From Actinoplanes palleronii (lineage in GTDB: Bacteria > Actinomycetota > Actinomycetes > Mycobacteriales > Micromonosporaceae): 52,292 nucleotides of DNA. Below are positions 31,349 to 38,900 of this stretch, piece by piece. Made by a program: the position numbers and the translations under genes. The notes below the pieces were generated by a model. That model saw only the letters and a list, made by a program, of their open reading frames with translations, was not told the origin of the DNA and did not search any database. The stretch lies in NCBI RefSeq assembly GCF_016862315.1, contig NZ_BOMS01000166.1:1-52292 (forward strand), given 5' to 3'. Position 1 is the stretch's first letter. The number at the start of each line of letters is the position of its first letter.

Positions 31349-32090
31349 GCAGCCCGTCGATGGCCGTACCGATCGGTGCCGGGATCGGGAACCGGTCGCC
31401 GAGCCAGTCCAGGATCGCCCGGGCCGCCGCGACGTTGCCGCGGTAGCCCGGGACCATCGCCGCGAGCGGAAGAACCTGCGGCGGATAGGTCCGCTCGACG
31501 CGCCGGCTTGAATCAAAGGCATCACGGTACGGCGGTTCGCCCTCGCTGAGCCGCAACAGCGCGATCACCCGATCGACCGCGTGGCCCTGGATGAACCGGG
31601 CCGCGCTCAGGTGCTCGCCGCGCAACTCCCGGTGCAGTCCCACGTAGAGGTTGGTGAGCGCCTCGTTGAGGTGGTACTCGACGGTGTCGTACGGCGGGCG
31701 GGGCACCGGGGCGTCCGACTCGGTCAGGCCGGGCGGGGCGTCCGCGCGGCGCCACACCACCCGCGCGCCGCGGAACGGGACGCGGTGCACCTCGGCGACG
31801 GTGAACACGGCGTACTCCACGAAGATGCCGTCCGCGTAGAGCGCCTTCCGGCCGTGCCGCTCGTTCGCGAAGCTGTAGACCACCGGGCAGGGCACCGCCA
31901 GCCAGTCCGTCGCGGTCGCGTACCGGGTGGTCGCGCCGTCCTCGACGATCAGGAAGAAGTCCAGGTCGGAGTGGTCGTCCAGGCGGCCCCGCTGTGCACC
32001 GGCCGAGCCGAGGCCGAGCAGCGCGACGGTGTCGGCACGGGTGGCCAGGTGGGCGGCGAGATCGTCCAGACGCTGCAGCATCGGATGCAT
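31338..32090 (-). CDS. Nucleotidyltransferase-domain protein
   Basis: 250 residues from ATG 32090 with CGAGGGAG upstream. Residues 15-60 form the pol-beta-like nucleotidyltransferase core: LGLGSAGAQRGRLDDHSDLDFFLIVEDG, carrying GS and the DxD metal ligands. The C-terminal half is helical (NEALTNLYVGLHRELRGEHLSAARFIQGHAVDRVIALLR), like aminoglycoside- or lincosamide-type nucleotidyltransferases. The substrate is unknown; a resistance role is possible but unproven. Confidence 0.82.
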   Translation of the reverse strand: MHPMLQRLDDLAAHLATRADTVALLGLGSAGAQRGRLDDHSDLDFFLIVEDGATTRYATATDWLAVPCPVVYSFANERHGRKALYADGIFVEYAVFTVAEVHRVPFRGARVVWRRADAPPGLTESDAPVPRPPYDTVEYHLNEALTNLYVGLHRELRGEHLSAARFIQGHAVDRVIALLRLSEGEPPYRDAFDSSRRVERTYPPQVLPLAAMVPGYRGNVAAARAILDWLGDRFPIPAPIGTAIDGLLSS

Positions 32091-32158
32091 GCGGCTCCCT
32101 CGGGTCGAAACCGATATCGGTGGATCCCCTAGGAGCATCACGGATCCGCGCGGGAAAG

Positions 32159-32926
32159 TCAGTCCCGGCCTCGGTCGCGGGGCGGCACCTCGTCGTCGTA
32201 GGCACCGATCCGGCCACGGTGCCGTTCGCCGTTCAGGTACGGCCACGCGTTCGCGGTGCAGCCGTGCAGGCCGAGGGTCTGCTGCTGCATCACCGGTGCC
32301 GGGCCGCCGTCTGCCGGGCACAGTTCGTGCGCCTGACCGAGCCGGTGGCCGACCTCGTGGTTGATCACATACTGGCGGTAGGCGTCGAGGCTCGCGCCGT
32401 ACCCGGGCACGCCTTTCGCCCATCGCGCGACGTTCACCACCACGTCGTCGTGGGTGCGGCAGGAGGTGTAGCCGTCCGGGGCGCCGGCACAGATCGCGTC
32501 GCGGGTCTTCGGGGTGACCAGGCGTACGGTGAAATCCGCCTCGGCGCCGGGACCGACCCGCTGCAGGCGCCACTCACCGCCCGCCGTCCAGCTGCGCGGA
32601 TCCCGCAGCGTCGCGGTGACCACGGTGGCGAACCGGGCGGCGGAGATCCCGCGGATGTCGCGTTCCACCACGACCCGGTAGCGGAGCAGGTCACCCTTCT
32701 TGCCGGCCGGTGCCGCGGACTCCCCCGCGGCGACGGTGAACTTGCCGCTCCCGGACGCCGGGTAGGTAATCCGGGCCGGTGCCCGCGGGGTCGGCTTGAC
32801 CGACGCCGGGACGACCGCGGGCGACGGTGCCGGGCCGGGCGGCCGCTGACCGCCCGCCTGCACCGCCGTGCCACAGCCGGCCAGCAGGAAGAGCGCGGCC
32901 AGAGCCGATACGCGACTTGTTTTCAC
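32159..32926 (-). CDS. DUF3152 lipoprotein, putative zinc metalloprotease
   Basis: 255 residues. The signal peptide ends in a lipobox (LLAGCG, Cys18), followed by a Pro-rich linker. From residue 60 it matches DUF3152: GKFTVAAGES, GDLLRYRVVVERDI, TATLRDPRSW. It carries the zinc motif HEVGHRLGQAH (His190, Glu191, His194, His200) and the conserved VMQQQTLGLHGC. It is predicted to be an extracellular, membrane-anchored metalloprotease. It stands alone. Confidence 0.92.
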   Translation of the reverse strand: MKTSRVSALAALFLLAGCGTAVQAGGQRPPGPAPSPAVVPASVKPTPRAPARITYPASGSGKFTVAAGESAAPAGKKGDLLRYRVVVERDIRGISAARFATVVTATLRDPRSWTAGGEWRLQRVGPGAEADFTVRLVTPKTRDAICAGAPDGYTSCRTHDDVVVNVARWAKGVPGYGASLDAYRQYVINHEVGHRLGQAHELCPADGGPAPVMQQQTLGLHGCTANAWPYLNGERHRGRIGAYDDEVPPRDRGRD

Positions 32927-33064
32927 GACTCCCTGACGTCCCCGACCCGATCACGGTTGCATCACGCCCCCCGAGGTGGCCGACGTCATGCCCCCGACAA
33001 TCGGCCGTCCTGGAGACCGCATGAGATCACCGGGGTGACCGTCCGGAGCGCGGGCCGGACAGGC

Positions 33065-33103
33065 GGCGAGCCCGGACCGCTGAAAGCGGAGGCCGGGCTC
33101 GCC
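33065..33103 (-). terminator. Terminator after the DUF4173-like gene
   Basis: Perfect 11-bp arms (GGCGAGCCCGG at 33065-33075 and its complement at 33093-33103) enclose a loop that itself holds a CCGC/GCGG mini-stem, 17 bases after the stop codon. Confidence 0.65.
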
Positions 33104-33120
33104 GAGGGTGAGCGGGTGGG

Positions 33121-35190
33121 TCAGCGGCGTTTCTTGGGCAGGTCGAACTGGTCGGCGGCCCGGCAGTCGGCGTGATTGCCGATCGCCGACTTGCCGAGCT
33201 TGTCGAGGGCCTCCCGGGCCCGCGCGCGGCCGAGGTTCCACGCGTACCAGGGGTCGGGCTCTTTCAGGTCGTCGGCGATCCAGCTCAGCGTGCAGCGCCG
33301 GACCGGGTCGGGCAGGCGGGTCAGAGCCGGGGTCGCGTCGGCGGAAAGGGCCCGCAGGTACCAGGCGTCGATCTTGCCGGTGGCCTCGTAGCGGACGGCG
33401 TTGCGGCTGGCCGCGTAGCCCTCCGGGTCGAGGACCGCGAGGCCGAGCAGCATCAGCACGGCGAGAGCGACGGTGGTCTGCGGGATCCACCGGCCCTGCC
33501 AGCGGATCCCGGCCACCGCGATCATCACGAAGATGACGCCGAGCAGGATCTCCGACGACATCACGAAGATGCGCTCGCCGGTGAAGCTGTAGACCCGCTG
33601 GTACTCCCACATCCGGGACAGCGCCGACACCACGATGACCACGCTCAGCGCGCAGAGCAGGCCGAGCAGGACGCGGAGCAGGATCCGTTCGATCGGCTCG
33701 TCCCGCTTGGCCCACCGGGCCAGCGCGGCGAGCAGGGCCAGCGAGAGCAGCGTGACCGCGACCAGCTGCCAGAAGCCGCTGCGGGCGTACTCGGCGTAGC
33801 TGAGCCCGGAGGTTTTCGGCACGTGCCCGGAACCGCCGAACAGCGAGGTGAACTGCACGACCACGAACCCGGCGAACAGCAGGACCAGCGCGGACGCCAT
33901 CGGCGCCCACTCGACCAGGCCGAACCGGCCCCGGCCCGGAGTGTCCAGGCTGGACGTCGCGGGCGGCGCCGACAGCGTGTAGATGCCGGAGACCGCGACC
34001 AGGCCACCGACCACGGCCAGGAAGATCCACTGGAACACCGAACCGACGTTGAAGTCCGGCACCGCGTCGTCGAGCCACTCCGAGAACACCGCGTCGGCGG
34101 AGGACAGCAGCGCGCCGAAGACGAACAGGACCACGAGGGTGAGGCCGGCCGAGAAGCCGATCCGCCGGGCGATCCCGGTGTTGCGGCTGGCCCGGACGTG
34201 CTTGCGCACCCACGGCAGGCCGCGGAACGCCGCGTACGGTGCGGCCACCAGGCTGAACAGGATCGATCGGACGAGCCGGCCGCCCACGATCGCGAGGGCC
34301 GCGCAGCCGAGCGCGCCGAGGACGCTGAAGGTCACCAGCCACCACGCGTTGCGGAACGCCGGGACCAGGAGCAGGGCGAGCGCCGCCGCGGCCCATCCGG
34401 ACCGGATCCAGCGTTCGGAGTGCGGCAGGTCCGCGGAGCGCCGGACGGCGGCCACGACACCGGCGGCGAGCACCAGGAAACCGAGGAACCAGCCGATGCC
34501 GGTCCGGCCCAGCGGCACGAACGCCGCGACGCCGAGCGCGCCGGCGAGCACGCCCGCCGGGACGGTCCAGCCCTTGACCGCGACCGGGCCGGGCCAGTGC
34601 TTCTCCCGGAACGTCTGCCAGGCGGTGGGCTCCGGCTCGTAGCGGCGGTAGGGGTGCACCGGCTCGCGGGCCGGGTTCGGCCGGGTGCCGGGGGCGGAGG
34701 AGACCCGCGCCGGAACCGGAGCGAAAACAGCCGGCCTCGCCTCGTCCACTTCGTCTTCAGCGGCAGCAGCAGGAGCGGCGGCAGCGGCAGCGGCAGCGGG
34801 AGCCTCAGCCGGGGCCTCGGGAGCAGCCGGGGCCTCAGGAGGAGCCGGGGCCTCGGCAACAACCGGGGCCTCGGGAGCAGCCGGCGCCGGCACCACCGAC
34901 GGCGCGGGCACCGACTCGGTTACCCGCGGCACCGCGGCGGGCGGCGCGGCGGCCGCGGGCTCGGCCGCCGCCGCGGGCTGCAGCGCGACCATCGGTACGA
35001 ACAGCGCATACCCCCGAGTCCCGGCCGGGATCTGCACCGGGATCGCCCACGCGGTCTCCCCGTCCGCACCGGGCCAGACCATCGACGGGATCGCGTCGGT
35101 CGGGGGCATCACCAGCAGCTGGGGCGCCTCGGTCGCCGCGGGTCTCGCGGCATCCGTCGGAATACGTTGCTCGGGTGGCGGCTCTGCCAC
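33121..35190 (-). CDS. DUF4173-like polytopic membrane protein
   Basis: 689 residues from GTG 35190 with GGAGGG upstream. The first 190 residues are cytoplasmic and low-complexity, rich in Ala, Pro and Glu (runs such as APPEAPAAPEAPAE). About eleven hydrophobic segments follow. Motifs typical of actinobacterial DUF4153/DUF4173 proteins include SSADAVFSEWLDDAVPDF, RMWEYQRVYSFTGERIFV and the C-terminal SADATPALTRLPDP with WYAWNLGRARAREAL. Function unknown; some relatives are linked to envelope processes. It stands alone. Confidence 0.85.
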   Translation of the reverse strand: MAEPPPEQRIPTDAARPAATEAPQLLVMPPTDAIPSMVWPGADGETAWAIPVQIPAGTRGYALFVPMVALQPAAAAEPAAAAPPAAVPRVTESVPAPSVVPAPAAPEAPVVAEAPAPPEAPAAPEAPAEAPAAAAAAAAPAAAAEDEVDEARPAVFAPVPARVSSAPGTRPNPAREPVHPYRRYEPEPTAWQTFREKHWPGPVAVKGWTVPAGVLAGALGVAAFVPLGRTGIGWFLGFLVLAAGVVAAVRRSADLPHSERWIRSGWAAAALALLLVPAFRNAWWLVTFSVLGALGCAALAIVGGRLVRSILFSLVAAPYAAFRGLPWVRKHVRASRNTGIARRIGFSAGLTLVVLFVFGALLSSADAVFSEWLDDAVPDFNVGSVFQWIFLAVVGGLVAVSGIYTLSAPPATSSLDTPGRGRFGLVEWAPMASALVLLFAGFVVVQFTSLFGGSGHVPKTSGLSYAEYARSGFWQLVAVTLLSLALLAALARWAKRDEPIERILLRVLLGLLCALSVVIVVSALSRMWEYQRVYSFTGERIFVMSSEILLGVIFVMIAVAGIRWQGRWIPQTTVALAVLMLLGLAVLDPEGYAASRNAVRYEATGKIDAWYLRALSADATPALTRLPDPVRRCTLSWIADDLKEPDPWYAWNLGRARAREALDKLGKSAIGNHADCRAADQFDLPKKRR

Positions 35191-35314
35191 GGAACCCTCC
35201 TCGATCGATCGGTTCGCACACTGTAGGGCGCGCGAGCCTGATTTTCTACGTTGGGACGGGTCCGTTCCGCCGCGACGTTTTCGAGGGAGGCTAGCAGGGG
35301 TGTTCAAGTCCTGG

Positions 35315-35884
35315 TCAGAGCTGCACCGGGATCCCGTAGCCCTGCTCGACGATCCGCTGGGCCATCGGCGTGTAGTCCTCCGGCGCGGGCGGCGCGAACG
35401 TCCCGAGGCCGTCCACATAGCGGTTGAACATGCAGAACGCGGCCGCGATGAGCACCGTGTCGTGCAGCTCGAGGTCGGTGGCGCCCTCGGCCCGCGCCGC
35501 CTCGATCAGCTCCGGGGTGACCGCGCGGCCGGTCTGCTGGACCGCGCCGGCGATCCGCAGCAGCGCCTTCAGCTTGGCCGTGACCGGCGCGCTGTCGAGA
35601 TCCGCGCGGACCTGCGCCACGATCGAGGCGCCGTCGGCGGTGTCCGCCGCGGCGTACTGCGCGACCGCGAACGCGGTGTGCGAGTTGCAGCAGAACTCGC
35701 ACTCGTTCCGGCCGGACACGTACGCCGCGATGAGCTCCCGGTCCGCGGCCGGCAGCGAGTGGGGCGCCCGCAGCAGCACCTCGGCCAGTTCGTTGAGCGG
35801 CTTCGCCGTCTCCGGCCGGTAACTCATCGGTCCGGTGATGCCAGGGAAGGTCTTCTCGTCCACGCCGAGATCGATGTATGCCAT
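35315..35884 (-). CDS. AhpD-like carboxymuconolactone decarboxylase-family protein
   Basis: 189 residues from ATG 35884. The redox motif is NECEFCCNSHTAFA (CxxC then His), as in AhpD-like alkylhydroperoxidases and peroxidase-related proteins of the CMD family. A helical repeat (VTAKLKALLRIAGAVQQTGRAVTPELIEAARAEGATDLELHDTVLIAAAFCMFNRYVDGL) completes the fold. It probably reduces peroxides or relays electrons. It is unrelated to the PcaC domain in function. Confidence 0.88.
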   Translation of the reverse strand: MAYIDLGVDEKTFPGITGPMSYRPETAKPLNELAEVLLRAPHSLPAADRELIAAYVSGRNECEFCCNSHTAFAVAQYAAADTADGASIVAQVRADLDSAPVTAKLKALLRIAGAVQQTGRAVTPELIEAARAEGATDLELHDTVLIAAAFCMFNRYVDGLGTFAPPAPEDYTPMAQRIVEQGYGIPVQL

Positions 35885-35943
35885 GCGCCGACTCTGGCAG
35901 CCACCCCAGGTCAGCCACATCTTCCAGCGTGCTCGGTGAACAG

Positions 35944-35981
35944 GCCGATGGGCCAGCCATGATCATGGCTGGCCCATCGGC
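35944..35981 (-). terminator. 38-bp perfect palindrome after the GH92 gene
   Basis: Two 19-bp arms meet without a loop (centre ATGATCAT), 15 bases after the GH92 stop codon. It probably acts as a transcription terminator, although loop-free symmetry is unusual for one. Confidence 0.6.
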
Positions 35982-35996
35982 GGGCAGGGGAAACCG

Positions 35997-38900
35997 TCAG
36001 TCAGTGACCGTGAACGGCACCTCCACCGTGGTCGCCGAGTCGGTGCCGGCCAGCGTGACCCCGGTGGCGCCCGGTGTCGCCGCGCCCGGCACGCTCACCG
36101 TCGCGCCGGAGACGACGCCGTCGCCGTTGGCCCGCAGGGTGGTGACGGTCAGCCCGGCGCCGAAGCTGCCGGTAACCGGCTCGTTCGGCGCGAAACCGGA
36201 GCCGTCGACGGTGATCGCCGTACCGCGCGGTCCCTCGGTGACCGAGAGCGTCACCTGCGGGGCGTACACCGGCGGCGCGGATTCACCGGTCAGGTCGACG
36301 GTGGCCGCCCTCGCGGACGCCGTGGTGGCCTTGCCGACGGTCACCGTGCTGGTCACCGTGCTGCCGGTCAGCGTGTCCCACGCGGTGACGTGCACCGGGT
36401 AGGTGCCCGGCTGGGCGTACGTGTGGGTCCCGCTGATCGCTCCGGCCGCGTCGACCGTGGCGTCCTCCGGAACCGTGCCGTCGCCCCACTGGACCCGGGC
36501 GTGATAGCCGGTGGTCCCGGCGACCCCGCCGGTCACCGTGCCGAGGGTCGCGGTGAGCGGTTGACCCGCGGTCGCTGTCTGGTCCTTCGCCGCCGAGACG
36601 ACCAATGGGGTACGCGGGGTGCCGTCGTCGGCGACCGCGAACACGTGGATCCGTCCCGCCGAGCCGGGGTCACCGGACTGCGTCGGGAGGGTCACCGAGA
36701 CGAGCGTCTTGCCGGCCGGGACGACGTACGGAGCCGTCGCGAACAGGAACGGCTGCGCGCTGTCCCGGTCCGAGCCGTGCAGCCGGTATTCCGACTTGGC
36801 CACCACGACGTTCCCGTACGAGGGAGTGCCGTTGGGGTTGCCCCCGAGCGTCCAGTCGCTCATCTGGATCGGGATGCTCGCGGTGCTCCCGTCGCTGAAC
36901 GTCGCCGTGCCGGTGGTGCTCTGGTTGCCCTGCGTCCCGGCGCCGATGAACGCGATGCTCGTGGCGTCGGCGGGCAGGTTCAGCGCGATCGTCCTGCCGT
37001 TGCCGATCGCGTTGTCCGGCTGCCCGGCCGGGGTGGCGGGCAGCGTGAACCGCAGCCCGGTCCCGGGGACGGTCACCGGCTTGCCCTGCGTGACTCCGGC
37101 CGCCGCGAGCGCGGCCCGCGAGTACGCCCAGGTCTTCGCGTCGCAGTTGACGCCGAGCACCCCGTCGTCACCGATGCAGACGGTGTCGAACGCGGCGGTC
37201 AGACCGGACTCCGGCGTGTAGGCCACGTCGACCCCGACCGTCGCCGAGTCCTGGCTGGTCCCGTCGGCCACGGTGACCGAGGCCTGGTACCAGCCGGGCT
37301 TGGCGTAGGTGTGCGTGCCGCTGACGCGGTACACCGCCCGCGAGCTCAGCACCGTCGTGCCGGTGGTGGCCGGCGTGCCGTCACCCCAGTCGACGGTGGC
37401 CTGGTACTCCTCCGCGGTGCCGCCGGTGACGGTGGCCAGCGGAACCGACACCGCGGTACCGGAGCGGGCCGGTACGGTGGCCACTCCGTCCACGGTCACC
37501 GAGCCGCCGCCGATCTGGACGTCGCCGCCGGCCAGCAGCTCGATCTCGGCGAGGTTCGCCTGCTCGGCGCCGGTGGTCCTGCTGACCGCCAGCCGGAACT
37601 GCTTGAAGCGGCCCGGCCGGTCGATCTTGAAGGGCCGGGTCTGGTTGCGCCAGGTGAACACCTCACCCTTGCGGGAGTCCACAGTGGTCCAGGTGATCCC
37701 GTCGCGGGAGCCCTGCAGCTTCCAGTCCGCCGGGTCGCCGGCCTTGGCGCCGGAGGTGACGGTGTAATAGGTCGGCGCCTGCTTGCCGCCGCGGTACGCC
37801 CAGGTGACCTTCGGCGTGGCGTCGGCGAACGTCAGCTGGGTGGACGACGAGTCGTCGAACAGCTTCGCGGCGTCCTGGCCGCCGGTCGCGGTCGCGGTGC
37901 CCAGACCGGGGCCGGTGGTGTCCTGCAGCGGCTGGGGAGCCTCGGTGCCCTTGGTCAGCGACTCCGGCACGTCGTTCCTGCCGGTGCCCCAGGAGGACGG
38001 CTTCGGGCCCATCCGGAACTCGACGGTGCCGCCGCGCGTGAAGACCGACGAGTCGATCGACACGCCGCGCTGCGTCCGGCCGTTGACCTCGACGCTCTGC
38101 ACGTACACGTTCTTCGTGCTGTTGTTCTCCGCCTTGACCACGATGTCACCGGTCTTGCGGTGCACGGTCATCTGGCTGAACTGCGGCGAGCCGATCACCC
38201 AGTTCTCCGAGCCGTTCTGCAGCGGGTAGAGGCCCAGCGAGCTGAGCACGTACCAGGCGGACATCTCGCCGTTGTCCTCGTCGCCCAGGTAGCCCTGGCC
38301 GATCTCGCCGCCGACGTAGAGCCGCTGCATGATCTCCCGCACGATGGCCTGCGTCTTGGCGGGCGCACCGGCGTAGTCGTACATGTAGGGGATGTGGTGC
38401 GAGGGCTGGTTGCTCATGCCGAGCTGACCCAGCCGGACGGCGCGGGCCTCCAGCATCTCGTGGATGGTGCCGCCGTAACCGCCGGGGCGGTCGGCCTTCT
38501 CCGGGGTCGCGAAGAACTCGTCGAGCTTGTCCTGCAGCGCCTTCCGGCCGCCGTACAGGTTGGCCAGGCCCTGGCCGTCCTGCTGGGCGGTGAACGCGTA
38601 GTTCCAGCCGTCGGTCTCGGTGTAGACGCCGCCCCAGTCCAGCGGGTCACCGTTCAGGAACGTACCGGCCGCGTCCCGGCCCTGGAAGAACTTCGACTTC
38701 GGGTCGAACAGGTTGACGTAGTTGCGGGCCCGCTGGAGGAAGTACTTCGACTCCTCCTTGAGCTGCGCGCGCCGGGCCTTCGGGGTGGCCGGGTCCTCGG
38801 CGAGCGCGGCACCCATGTTGCCGATGCCGTAGTCGTTGATGAAACCCTCGAGGGCCCAGGACACCGACTCGCCGGTCGAGGTCGGCGTGTAGCCGAGGAA

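Noticed and set aside
31338..32573. 411-residue version of the nucleotidyltransferase
   Set aside because: The 160 residues ahead of ATG 32090 are Arg/Pro-rich and overlap the DUF3152 gene; ATG 32090 has a good ribosome binding site.
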